In this document: positions 50,760 through 58,442 of the stretch, one piece after another
Position numbering within the stretch: position 1 is the stretch's first letter
Layout of the letters: each line of letters starts with the position of its first letter
Assembly (NCBI GenBank): GCA_023417315.1
Contig: JAEZFW010000084.1
Span: 1-58,442, forward strand
Direction of reading: 5' to 3'
Source of the DNA: Pseudomonadota bacterium
GTDB taxonomy: Bacteria > Pseudomonadota > Gammaproteobacteria > Steroidobacterales > Steroidobacteraceae
DNA length: 58,442 nucleotides
The notes under the pieces: generated by a model
Seen by the model: only the letters and a program-made list of their open reading frames with translations
The model's database searches: none
Told to the model about the DNA's origin: nothing
Position numbers and translations under genes: made by a program

Positions 50760-52916
50760 ATGCGTCACACCACCGTTCTCGCTGCCGTTACCGCTACTCT
50801 CGCACTTGGATCCTCCATGAATGCCGTTGCTCTCTCGTCTGACAATCCTCTCGCGAAACCCAGCACGTTGCCTTACCAGGCGCCGCCGCTCGACAAGATC
50901 AAGAACGAGCACTTCGGACCGGCCATCGAAGAAGGCATGGCCGAGCAGATCAAGGAGATCGAGGCAATCAGCACGAACTCTGCCGCACCGACATTCGAAA
51001 ACACGATCGTCGCGATCGAGCGTTCGGGAGATTTGCTCACGCGCGCCACGGATGTGTTCTACAACCTGACCGCTTCCAATACGAATCCCGATCTCGAGAA
51101 GTTGCAGACCGAGCTCGCACCCAAGCTGTCTGCGCACTCGGATGCGATCTTCTTGAACCCGCAGTTGTTCGCACGCGTGCAGGCGCTGTACGAGAACCGC
51201 GCCGATCTCAACCTCGATCCAGAATCGCTGCGCTTGCTCGAGCGCTACTACACATTGTTCGTGCGTTCAGGCGCGAATCTTTCCGACGCAGACAAGGCGA
51301 AGCTGCGCCAGCTCAACGAGAAGATCTCATCGCTCACCACCGAGTTTCGCCAATCCGTGCTGAAGGGCGACAACGCGAGCGCAATCATCATCGATGACAA
51401 GGCGCAACTGGAGGGATTCACGGAGGCGCAAATCGCAACGGCGGCGGAGGCGGCGAAGACGCGCAATCTGGAGGGCAAGTGGGTGATCCCGCTTCTGAAC
51501 ACCACTCAGCAACCCTCTTTGTCTCAGCTCAAGAACCGTACGCTGCGTGAGCGCATCTTCAAGACATCGATCGGCCGAGGCTGGTCTGGGGAGCTTGCGA
51601 CAACGGATCTGATCGAGCAGATCGTGAAGCTTCGTACGGAGCGCGCGGCGCTGCTCGGGTATCCAAATCATGCAGCCTATGTCTTGGAGGATGCGACCGC
51701 GAAGAACGCGACCGCCGTCAACGAGATGCTCGCGAAGCTCGCGCCGGCCGCAGTCGCAAACGCGCGCAAAGAAGCACTGGAAATCCAGAAGCTCATCGAC
51801 GCGCAGGCGAAGGCGAGCGGCACCGAGCCCTTCAAGCTTCAGCCTTGGGACTGGGATTTCTACGCAGAGCAGGTACGCAAGGCCAAGTACGCTTACGATG
51901 AATCCGAGGTGCGTCCGTACTTCGAGTTCGAGCGCGTGCTTCGCGAGGGTGTGCTCTTCGCCGCTCAGGAGCTTCACGGGTTGAGCTTCAAGGAGCGCAA
52001 GGACCTGCCAACCTATCATCCCGACGTGCGCGTCTTCGAGGTGTTCAATCCCGACGGCTCGAAGCTCGGATTGTTTTACGTCGATTGGTATGCCCGCAGC
52101 AACAAACGCGGCGGCGCATGGATGAACAGCTTCGTCGAGCAATCGAAGCTGCTCGACACGAAGGCCGTCGTCGTCAACAACCTGAACATCCCGAAGCCGC
52201 CTGCCGGTCAGCCGACGCTGCTGACGTTCGATGAAGTCACCACGGCGTTCCACGAGTTCGGACATGCGCTGCATGGCTTGTTCTCGAACGTGAAGTACCC
52301 GCGTTTCTCCGGCACGAGCGTGCCGCGCGACTTCGTGGAGTTCCCATCGCAGTACAACGAGATGTGGGCTACCTATCCGCGCGTGCTTGCGAACTATGCG
52401 AAGCACTATCAGACGGGCGAGCCGATGCCGAAGGCGTTGATGGACAAAGTGCTTGCGGCGCGGAAGTTCAATCAGGGTTATGCGACGACTGAGTATCTCG
52501 CCGCGGCACTCTTGGATCAGGCGTATCACCAGTTGCCGCCGGGTAAGACGCCGAGCGCTGCCGAAATCGAGCAGTTCGAAGCGAAAGCACTCAAGGATGC
52601 AGGCGTGGATTTCTATGCCGTTCCGCCTCGCTACCGCTCGACCTACTTCCTGCACATCTTCTCGAATCCAGTTGGCTATTCCTCGGGCTATTACGCGTAT
52701 ATATGGAGTGAAGTCCTTGCTCGATCCACCGAGCATTGGTTCGAAACGAACGGCGGTTTAAAGCGTGAGAACGGAGATCGGTTGCGCGCAATGGTGCTCT
52801 CGAAGGGCTTCAGTGCGGACGCGATGACGATTTTCCGCGACTTCTACGGCAAGGATCCGGACATCGCGCCACTGCTCGAAGCTCGTGGGCTGACGGGTGG
52901 GACCGAGGTCGAGTGA
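50760..52916 (+). CDS. dcp: M3 family metallopeptidase, peptidyl-dipeptidase Dcp type
   Basis: 718 residues with a signal peptide (VLAAVTATLALGSSMNAVA), so periplasmic. Zinc site HEFGHALHGLFS (about residue 505) with the downstream Glu in FVEFPSQYNEMW; the C-terminal YRSTYFLHIFSNPVGYSSGYYAYIWSE is typical of the family. Removes dipeptides from peptide C-termini. Start ATG 50760 (MRHTTVLAAV) is taken at the n-region; two earlier in-frame ATGs exist. The TGA stop lies in the first octamer of the next array. Confidence 0.93.
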   Translation: MRHTTVLAAVTATLALGSSMNAVALSSDNPLAKPSTLPYQAPPLDKIKNEHFGPAIEEGMAEQIKEIEAISTNSAAPTFENTIVAIERSGDLLTRATDVFYNLTASNTNPDLEKLQTELAPKLSAHSDAIFLNPQLFARVQALYENRADLNLDPESLRLLERYYTLFVRSGANLSDADKAKLRQLNEKISSLTTEFRQSVLKGDNASAIIIDDKAQLEGFTEAQIATAAEAAKTRNLEGKWVIPLLNTTQQPSLSQLKNRTLRERIFKTSIGRGWSGELATTDLIEQIVKLRTERAALLGYPNHAAYVLEDATAKNATAVNEMLAKLAPAAVANARKEALEIQKLIDAQAKASGTEPFKLQPWDWDFYAEQVRKAKYAYDESEVRPYFEFERVLREGVLFAAQELHGLSFKERKDLPTYHPDVRVFEVFNPDGSKLGLFYVDWYARSNKRGGAWMNSFVEQSKLLDTKAVVVNNLNIPKPPAGQPTLLTFDEVTTAFHEFGHALHGLFSNVKYPRFSGTSVPRDFVEFPSQYNEMWATYPRVLANYAKHYQTGEPMPKALMDKVLAARKFNQGYATTEYLAAALLDQAYHQLPPGKTPSAAEIEQFEAKALKDAGVDFYAVPPRYRSTYFLHIFSNPVGYSSGYYAYIWSEVLARSTEHWFETNGGLKRENGDRLRAMVLSKGFSADAMTIFRDFYGKDPDIAPLLEARGLTGGTEVE

Positions 52917-52998
52917 CAAGCCGGGCGAGTGACGACGCGACAGAGTGACGGAGTCAGAGCACGGGCCTGCGCCTTCAATCGGCTTCGTCACTTCTGCC
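52913..52998. repeat. Octamer array, GTGACGRA family
   Basis: Perfect 8-nt phase from 52913: GTGACAAG (carrying the M3 peptidase stop), CCGGGCGA, GTGACGAC, GCGACAGA, GTGACGGA, then the cap GTCAGAGC. A short reverse piece GCTTCGTCACTTC is at 52982. The rest of the gap to 53248 has no gene that I can support. Confidence 0.88.
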
Positions 52999-53248
52999 CT
53001 CACGCGATGGTTCGCCGGCGTTCCAGGCTCCAGCAAGCGACTCCTGTCTGACCTGCCGATACGCACATGACGTCGGTGGTGCGTCTTTCCCGCCGAATGC
53101 TTTCTCGCCAGTTGGTTACCAGACCGTCTCCTGTTTGCGACGTTGCCGTTTTCCAACGGCACGATTTGATCTGAGCGCCTACCTACTAGACACGCGCTAC
53201 AAGGGCCCATCACACTTGCGCGCCCTTCTACACCATGATGGTGAACCT

Positions 53249-53941
53249 ATGTTCGTTCGTATCAGCGCGCTCGGCTTTCTGCTGGGTTCGATTTCATTGA
53301 CGTCCTCCGCAGCGGAACCGCAGGCGGAGGAGCAGAAGACGTTTTATGCCCTCGGTGTCGCGCTCTCCCGCAATCTCTCCTCCTTCAATCTCACGCCGGC
53401 CGAGTTGGAGCTCGTCAAGGCGGGGCTGACGGATGGCACGGCGGGCAAGGCCACGATCAACCTGGATACCTATATTCCGAAGCTCGGTGAGCTGCAGGGT
53501 CAACGGATGGCCGCGGTCGCGGAGAAGGAGAAGAAGGCGGGTCAGGCATTTCTCGATAAAGCAGCGACCGAGAAAGGCGCAACGAAGACCGCGTCCGGCA
53601 TCGTCATCAAGGAGGTCAAAGCCGGGACAGGCAAGTCGCCCACCGCGCAGGACACGGTCAAGGTTCACTACCACGGCACGACGCCGGACGGCCAGGTATT
53701 CGACAGCTCGGTTCAACGCAACGAGCCTGCCGTGTTCCCGCTCGAAGGCGTGATTCCGTGCTGGACGGAAGCGGTGCAGACCATGAAGGTTGGCGGTAAG
53801 AGCCGCATCGTATGCCCGCCGAACCTGGCCTATGGCGATCGTGGCACTCCAAACATCAAGCCCGGCTCCACCCTGGTGTTCGATGTCGAGCTGCTCGAGA
53901 TCCAACAGCCTCAGCCGCAACAACAAGCACCCCAACAGTAG
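53249..53941 (+). CDS. fkpA: FKBP-type peptidyl-prolyl isomerase, FkpA/Mip-like
   Basis: 230 residues: signal peptide (ISALGFLLGSISLTSSAA), N-terminal dimerisation helices (QKTFYALGVALSRNLSSF, then the long helix RMAAVAEKEKKAGQAFLD), and an FKBP domain (VKVHYHGTTPDGQVFDSS, FPLEGVIPCWTEAVQTMKVGGK, NLAYGDRGTPNIKPGSTLVFDVELL). Periplasmic folding catalyst. A Gln/Pro tail follows. Start ATG 53249 with GGTGA upstream. Confidence 0.92.
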   Translation: MFVRISALGFLLGSISLTSSAAEPQAEEQKTFYALGVALSRNLSSFNLTPAELELVKAGLTDGTAGKATINLDTYIPKLGELQGQRMAAVAEKEKKAGQAFLDKAATEKGATKTASGIVIKEVKAGTGKSPTAQDTVKVHYHGTTPDGQVFDSSVQRNEPAVFPLEGVIPCWTEAVQTMKVGGKSRIVCPPNLAYGDRGTPNIKPGSTLVFDVELLEIQQPQPQQQAPQQ

Positions 53942-54070
53942 TCAGTCGTGAAGGGATCGTTCGGCCGCATTGGTTATATAGCCATGTTGCCGAACGCCTC
54001 CAGGGAACGATAATCGTCGAAGCCCGGTCTGAGGCATCAGACTCAATCATGCGTGTCGAGGTTACGTAAC

Positions 54071-54703
54071 ATGCTGCGAAGGTCGTTCATCGCAATCACT
54101 GCCCTGCTCTTCGCCTCCACCGCTGGCGCAGAGGTTGTCCAGGGACGGGACTACCAGGTATTGCCGGCCCCGCAGCCCTCGAGCACGCCTGGTAAGATCG
54201 AAGTCATCGAATTCTTCTCCTACGGTTGCCCGCATTGCGCCGAGTTTCATCCCGCGGTGAAGAAGTGGGCGGCGTCCCTCCCAAGCGACGCGGTGTTCGT
54301 GCGAATCCCAGTCTCGTTCGGGCGTCGCGAGTGGGGACAACTGGTGCGCGCATATTACGCGCTCGTCCAAACCGGAGATCTCGAGAAAGTCGATGACGCG
54401 CTCTTCAGCGCGATTCACGTCGAGCGCAAGCCCCTGTTCACCGAGGAGAGCCTCGCCTCGTGGGTCGCCGAGAAAGGCGGCAACGCAGCGAAATTCCGCG
54501 AAGCGTTCAATTCGTTCGATGTCTCGCAGAAATCGCTGCGGGCCGAGCAGCTCACTCGCAATTATCGCGTGTCTGGCGTGCCGCAACTCACGATCAACGG
54601 TAAGTATGTCGCGCTCGGGCAGAATTACGATGACATGCTGCGCATCGCGAGCGAGCTGGTGGAGCGCGAGCGTGCTGCTACGAAAGGTGCAAAAGCTCGC
54701 TAG
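54071..54703 (+). CDS. dsbA: Thiol:disulfide interchange protein DsbA
   Basis: 210 residues: signal peptide (SFIAITALLFASTAGA), thioredoxin fold with active site CPHC in FSYGCPHCAEFHP, the inserted helical domain, and the cis-Pro loop VSGVPQLTINGKY. Introduces disulfides into periplasmic proteins, including probably the cytochromes and PQQ enzyme of this window. ATG 54071 is preferred over an in-frame GTG six codons earlier. Confidence 0.95.
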   Translation: MLRRSFIAITALLFASTAGAEVVQGRDYQVLPAPQPSSTPGKIEVIEFFSYGCPHCAEFHPAVKKWAASLPSDAVFVRIPVSFGRREWGQLVRAYYALVQTGDLEKVDDALFSAIHVERKPLFTEESLASWVAEKGGNAAKFREAFNSFDVSQKSLRAEQLTRNYRVSGVPQLTINGKYVALGQNYDDMLRIASELVERERAATKGAKAR

Positions 54704-54770
54704 AGAGCGCAGCGCGAACGATCGCAAAAAGGGTTTCTAAATAGCGCGCGAGTGCTTCACAATCGGCAGG

Positions 54771-55574
54771 ATGACTTCGTCAGATCGCGATTCCAAGAAG
54801 CTAGCCGCCCAGACTGGGCCGGTGTACGAGCAACCGCTGAATGAGCGGATGCGTACGTTCCTGCGCCTGGATTTCCTTTATCAGCAAACACTCTTCCACG
54901 AAGAGCATGAGGACTCGTGGTCCACGCGCGCGGCGGTCAATTCGTTACTCGAGATCCTTGCGATCACGGCGCGCGGCGACATCCGCAGCGAGGTTCTGAA
55001 GGAGCTCGAGCGGCAGATGACGGTCATGCACGAGTATCAGGCGCGCCCGGGTGTGGACACCTCGCGGCTGAAGGCAGTGCTCACGAATCTCACCCGGCTG
55101 CGCACCGAGCTCAACTCCGCTGGCGCGCTTTTCATGCAGCGCCTGCGCGATTCGGAATTCTTGAACTCGATCAAGCATCGGAGCTCGATTCCGGGCGGCA
55201 CGTGCGAGTTCGATCTACCCGACTATCGTCATTGGCTCGATCAGCCGTTTCAAGCTCGATCCGCAGCCTTCTCGGATTGGATGTCGACGATCCGACCTTT
55301 GTGCGACGCCGTCACTGAGCTGCTCTGGCTCACACGCGAATCGGCACGACCCCGCCCCGAAGTCGCGAGCGGCGGCACGTTCCAAGTCGTGTTCGAACGC
55401 GACAATCCAAGCCAGCTGCTGCGCATCACACTCCCACCCGGCACACCCCTCTTTCCAGAGATCAGCGGCAGCCACCACCGCTGCAGCATCCGGTTCCTCA
55501 CATGGGCCGACGCGAATCAACGCCCCGTCCAAACGACCGACGATGTGCAGTTCCTGCTGACCGTGTGCGGTTAG
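54771..55574 (+). CDS. zapD: Cell division protein ZapD
   Basis: 267 residues, full length. Cross-links FtsZ filaments at midcell. Family blocks: VYEQPLNERMRTFLRLDFLYQQ at the N-terminus, EILAITARGDIRSEVLKELERQ, SIPGGTCEFDLPDYRHWL, and the C-terminal beta domain ending DVQFLLTVCG. Start ATG 54771. The TAG stop sits in the loop of an 8-bp hairpin. Confidence 0.95.
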   Translation: MTSSDRDSKKLAAQTGPVYEQPLNERMRTFLRLDFLYQQTLFHEEHEDSWSTRAAVNSLLEILAITARGDIRSEVLKELERQMTVMHEYQARPGVDTSRLKAVLTNLTRLRTELNSAGALFMQRLRDSEFLNSIKHRSSIPGGTCEFDLPDYRHWLDQPFQARSAAFSDWMSTIRPLCDAVTELLWLTRESARPRPEVASGGTFQVVFERDNPSQLLRITLPPGTPLFPEISGSHHRCSIRFLTWADANQRPVQTTDDVQFLLTVCG

Positions 55575-55582
55575 CCGCACAC
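55563..55582 (+). terminator. Hairpin with the zapD stop codon in its loop
   Basis: GTGTGCGG (55563-55570), loop TTAG, CCGCACAC (55575-55582): a perfect 8-bp GC-rich stem whose 4-nt loop includes the TAG stop (55572-55574). No U-tract follows, so it would be an attenuator or mRNA end-protecting structure rather than a classical terminator. Confidence 0.5.
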
Positions 55583-55694
55583 CGGCCACTGGCAAACTGG
55601 CCACTGGCCAGACGAAGAACAGCCTCTTGCAACTCGCTGCGTGGGCACTCATATCCTCCCTGCATTATCTTTTCTGGCCAGTGGCCAGAGAGCC
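55583..55694. repeat. Inverted word array, TGGCCAC family (second copy)
   Basis: Left half GGCCACTGGC, AAACTGG, CCACTGGCCAGACGAAG (55583-55616); right half TCTTTTCTGGCCAGTGGCCAGAG (55668-55690). Same words and same cap surroundings (CCAGA...AAG facing TCTTTTCTGGCC) as the array at the start of the window. It separates zapD from yacG. Confidence 0.82.
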
Positions 55695-55714
55695 AAGGGC
55701 CAAGCAAAACGAAC

Positions 55715-55909
55715 ATGTCTTCCGTACCCTGTCCCACCTGCGATCGCCCTGTCGAATGGACCGAGACGTCTCGCTGGCGTCCGTTCTGCAGCGAACGATG
55801 CAAGCTCATCGATCTAGGCGCGTGGGCAGCAGGGCAACGCGCGATTCCGGGTGATGCGATCGATGAGGATGATGAGGGCGCGGAGGGGGATGACGGCGAG
55901 CGAGTCTGA
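55715..55909 (+). CDS. yacG: YacG, DNA gyrase inhibitor / zinc protein
   Basis: 64 residues. Four Cys form the structural zinc site: CPTC near residue 6-9 and CSERC at 25-29, within RWRPFCSERCKLIDLGAW, then an acidic tail (DAIDEDDEGAEGDD). YacG binds GyrB and blocks DNA binding in E. coli. It usually follows zapD, as here. Start ATG 55715. Confidence 0.95.
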   Translation: MSSVPCPTCDRPVEWTETSRWRPFCSERCKLIDLGAWAAGQRAIPGDAIDEDDEGAEGDDGERV

Positions 55910-55918
55910 AGAAGGAAG

Positions 55919-56168
55919 CCGTACGTGCGACGGCAAGGACAGCCTGGCGGCAGGGGAGCCGCGCTATCGACGGCAAGGGAGCCTGTCGGCAAGGTCAGAG
56001 AAGGAAGTTGTAGGAGCAAGGAATCTGTCCGCGTGCACGATTCCGTGTTCCTCTCGCGTATCTGACCCTGCCGATAGGCTCCCTTGCCGTCGCACGCACG
56101 GCTTCCTTGCCAGAGGCCTCCTTGCCGTCGCACGCACGGCTCCCCTGCCGCCTGCTGTCCTTGCCGTC
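55919..56168. repeat. Long inverted array, GACGGCAAGGGAGCC family
   Basis: Left half (55929-56001) repeats CGACGGCAAGG and GGCAGGGGAGCC and ends GGCAAGGTCAGAGAAGGAAG. Right half (56060-56168) repeats the reverse, GGCTCCCTTGCCGTCGCACG, GGCTTCCTTGCC, GGCTCCCCTGCCGCC, TCCTTGCCGTCC, including the 19-nt phrase CTTGCCGTCGCACGCACGG twice 42 nt apart (around 56083 and 56122). The two halves can pair over most of their length. The GTCAGAGAAGG cap is the same as in other families. Between convergent yacG and peptidase genes. Confidence 0.85.
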
Positions 56169-56195
56169 CATAGTACAGCTGCCCTTTGTTGGCAT

Positions 56196-58331
56196 TCACT
56201 CCATCCGCAGCGCTTGCACGAGAAACGCCCACTGGTCGGCATAGTCCTCGATCTGCATCCAGATCGGTTTGCCGGCGCCGTGCCCGGCGCGGGTTTCGAC
56301 GCGGAGCAGAATCGGATTGGCGCATCCCTGCGCGCGCTGCAGTGCTGCTGTGTACTTATAGCTATGCCACGGTACGACGCGGTCGTCGCGATCGGCAGTG
56401 GTAATCAGCGTCGGCGGGTAGCACGCGCCTTCTCGCACTCGATGCAGCGGAGAGTAGGCATAGAGCGCTTTGAACTCTTCTTCGTTCTCGCTCAGCCCAT
56501 AATCGGACGACCACTGGCGCGCATTGGAGCTCGGCAAGTGGTAGCGCAGCATATCGAGCACGCCGACCGCAGGAAGCGCCGCGCCGAACAGATCGGGACG
56601 CTGATTGATCACGGCCGCAACCAATAGCCCACCGTTGCTGCGACCGCGGATGGCGAGCTTCGAGCTCGATGTGTAGCCCTCGTCGATGAGGTACTCCGCA
56701 GCCGCAATGAAATCATCGAAGACGTTCTGCTTCTGCACCTTCGTGCCAGCGCTGTGCCAAGCCTCGCCGTATTCGGATCCGCCCCGAATGTTCGCGAGCG
56801 CGTATACGCCCCCAAGCTCGAGCCACACGGCAACGGGCGTGCTGTACGCTGGCTGCTGGGCCAGATTGAAGCCGCCGTACCCATAGAGCTGCACCGGCGC
56901 TTGCCCGTTCTTCACGAAGTCTTTCTTGCGAACGATGAACATGGGGACGCGAGTGCCGTCCTTGCTGGTGTAGAACACCTGCTCGGTGACGTAGCGGCTG
57001 AGATCCAAATCGAGCTTCGGCGCTTTGAACAAAGAGACCGTGCCTGTCTCCACATTGAGATGCGAAATCGAAGTCGGCGTGAGGAAATCGGTGTACGAGA
57101 AGAACGTTTCGTCATCCTCGACATCGCCATCGAAGCCCGCCGCGAGCCCGAGGCCTGGCAGCTTCACCTCGTACAGCGATCGACCTTTGAGGTCCGTCAC
57201 TCTCACCACCGAGTGAGCGTCCTGAAGGTACTGAGCAATGATGCGCCCGCTCAGAATGCTCGTATGGCGGAGCGCGAATTGCGACTCCGGCAACACGTCT
57301 CGCCAATGCTCGCGCTCGGGTTTGCCGAGATCGATCGCAACGAGGCGCGCGTTCGGCGCATCGAGCGTCGTGCGGATGTAGAACACATCGTCGATCTCGG
57401 CAATGAACTCATATTCCGCATCGAAGGTATCGATCAGTCGCACGAGCTCGCCTGCGGGCGCGCCGTCGGCCCCGAGCTTGCGATAGTAGATGCCGTGATT
57501 CTGCGAACCGTCGTAGAGGAAGATGACGAGATAGCGCCCGTCGTCGCTCACGATCGTGTAGGGCGTGCGCGTCGGATGGTCCGTCACTTTGAAGATGTGC
57601 GCGTCAGCATCGACGGGCGTGCCGAGCACGTGGCGATACACCTCGCGCTGCTTGGAGCCATCGCCTTTGCCATCCGGCAGCGTGGGGTAACGTGGGTAGT
57701 ACACGGACTTCGAATCCGCAGTCCAGGCCACGGGCGTGAACTTCATGAAACGCAGAACGTCCGGAAGATCCTTCCCGGTTGCCACATCGCGAAAATGCCA
57801 CGTGCGCCAATCCGTGCCGCCGTCGGACAGGCTGTATGCAACCACGCGCCCATCGGGGCTCGGCAGGAATTCAGCGAGCGCAATCGTGCCATCCGGACTC
57901 AAGGTATTCGGGTCCAGAAGCACCCGCGGCGATGCATCCAGCGACTCCGCGACGTACAGGACGCTCTGATTCTGCAGACCATCGTTGCGCAGATAGAAAT
58001 AGCGGCCGCCACGCACCTCCGGGATGTCGTAACGCTCGTAGTTCCACAATTCGGTCATGCGCGCCTTGATGCGCTCGCGTGCCGGAATCGCTTCAAGATA
58101 CGGCTGCGCAAGAGCGTTCTGCGCCTCGATGAACGCACGCGTTTCAGGACTTGCTTCGTCCTCGAGCCAGCGATAGGGATCCGCGACTCGCACTCCGTGG
58201 TACACGTCCACCTGTTCGACACGCTTCAGTTCCGGATACGCCAACGACGCGGATGTCTTCTGTTCCGCCGGCGGACCCGCCGTACAAGAAACCAGGAAGA
58301 CGCAACAAGCGCTCAATACGATGCGAAACAT
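56196..58331 (-). CDS. Prolyl oligopeptidase (S9A), lipoprotein
   Basis: 711 residues. Signal peptide with lipobox LVSC at about residue 16, so likely membrane-anchored in the periplasm. N-terminal YPELKRVEQVDVYHGVRVADPYRWLEDE is the S9A hallmark, then a seven-bladed propeller and the alpha/beta hydrolase domain: nucleophile IRGRSNGGLLVA, Asp in TADRDDRVVP, His in RAGHGAGKP. Cleaves short peptides after proline. Start ATG 58331 with GGGGAG about 10 nt upstream. Bases 58332-58442 show no further gene. Confidence 0.94.
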   Translation of the reverse strand: MFRIVLSACCVFLVSCTAGPPAEQKTSASLAYPELKRVEQVDVYHGVRVADPYRWLEDEASPETRAFIEAQNALAQPYLEAIPARERIKARMTELWNYERYDIPEVRGGRYFYLRNDGLQNQSVLYVAESLDASPRVLLDPNTLSPDGTIALAEFLPSPDGRVVAYSLSDGGTDWRTWHFRDVATGKDLPDVLRFMKFTPVAWTADSKSVYYPRYPTLPDGKGDGSKQREVYRHVLGTPVDADAHIFKVTDHPTRTPYTIVSDDGRYLVIFLYDGSQNHGIYYRKLGADGAPAGELVRLIDTFDAEYEFIAEIDDVFYIRTTLDAPNARLVAIDLGKPEREHWRDVLPESQFALRHTSILSGRIIAQYLQDAHSVVRVTDLKGRSLYEVKLPGLGLAAGFDGDVEDDETFFSYTDFLTPTSISHLNVETGTVSLFKAPKLDLDLSRYVTEQVFYTSKDGTRVPMFIVRKKDFVKNGQAPVQLYGYGGFNLAQQPAYSTPVAVWLELGGVYALANIRGGSEYGEAWHSAGTKVQKQNVFDDFIAAAEYLIDEGYTSSSKLAIRGRSNGGLLVAAVINQRPDLFGAALPAVGVLDMLRYHLPSSNARQWSSDYGLSENEEEFKALYAYSPLHRVREGACYPPTLITTADRDDRVVPWHSYKYTAALQRAQGCANPILLRVETRAGHGAGKPIWMQIEDYADQWAFLVQALRME

Positions 58332-58442
58332 CAAGGTCCACTCCCCGGATACCGGTGATGATTTAGACGCCTGCCTCTCGCGGAAGCGTCCAGCCATCGA
58401 CTCTCAAGAAGATTATCTCGCGGCGACGCGGCGACGCGGCGG

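Noticed and set aside
51327..52736. 469-codon minus-strand open frame
   Set aside because: Antisense shadow of the M3 peptidase with Arg/Leu-rich composition typical of GC-rich reverse frames.
54013..54037. GGAAC-N16-CGGT upstream of dsbA
   Set aside because: One mismatch in the -10 element; not distinguishable from chance.
56754..58358. 534-codon plus-strand open frame
   Set aside because: Antisense shadow of the prolyl oligopeptidase; no motif, biased composition.

Overview
The window looks like a chromosomal segment of a GC-rich (about 60% by eye) free-living gammaproteobacterium. Pointers are the zapD-yacG pair (ZapD is a beta/gamma-proteobacterial division factor), DsbA, an FKBP isomerase, a Dcp-type M3 peptidase and a histidine-degradation route through formylglutamate. 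The Steroidobacter/Xanthomonadales neighbourhood is my best guess, but this is inference. I see no tRNA, rRNA, CRISPR array, insertion sequence or prophage.

Layout. 0.2-9 kb: two tandem, paralogous membrane hybrid histidine kinases with large periplasmic OB-fold-like regions; the downstream one has lost ATP-binding motifs and a receiver aspartate. 9.3-15.9 kb: a tightly overlapping operon for a PQQ alcohol dehydrogenase, a lipoprotein cytochrome c and a caa3-like oxidase (subunits II-cyt c, I, III) whose subunit I lacks the usual entry residues of both proton channels. 16-27 kb: stress-type accessory genes (DUF2934, SDR-DoxX, DUF2269, FAD/Rieske oxidoreductase, receiver, HWE kinase, AsmA-like protein, SDR, small DNA-binding-like protein, Pro-rich secreted protein). 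27-33.4 kb: hutG, a DUF559 nuclease-like gene, hutU, hutF and divergent hutI. 33.5-40 kb: outer-membrane barrel, small membrane proteins, uup, DOMON-like protein plus DUF1343 hydrolase, DUF6496 protein, lipoprotein. 40.2-46.5 kb: cyanase with a nitrate/cyanate-type ABC transporter, a DJ-1/PfpI protein and a NarL-type two-component pair. 46.7-58.3 kb: alpha/beta hydrolase, RDD protein, a HAD phosphatase-HerA/DUF87-type ATPase fusion, M3 peptidase, FKBP, dsbA, zapD, yacG and a prolyl oligopeptidase.

Three cross-cutting patterns stand out. (1) Six intergenic sites match GGAAC-N16/17-CGTT exactly, each 25-64 nt before a plausible start codon (PQQ/oxidase operon, a membrane protein, the HWE-kinase operon, the Pro-rich secreted protein, the DUF6496 gene, the HAD-ATPase fusion). 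This looks like an ECF-sigma regulon resembling the EcfG general stress regulon. (2) Most intergenic gaps carry arrays of 7- or 8-nt 'words', often as two inverted halves. Each word carries a stop codon, so three units close all reading frames, and at many genes the gene's own stop codon lies inside the first word. Several families share an inward-facing cap resembling CAGA(GA)AAG. (3) A 96-bp element with four conserved stems occurs twice, 25 kb apart, with almost fully different but compensating stem sequences.

Functionally the window joins periplasmic alcohol oxidation to oxygen respiration, stress signalling, histidine and cyanate use, and envelope protein quality control.
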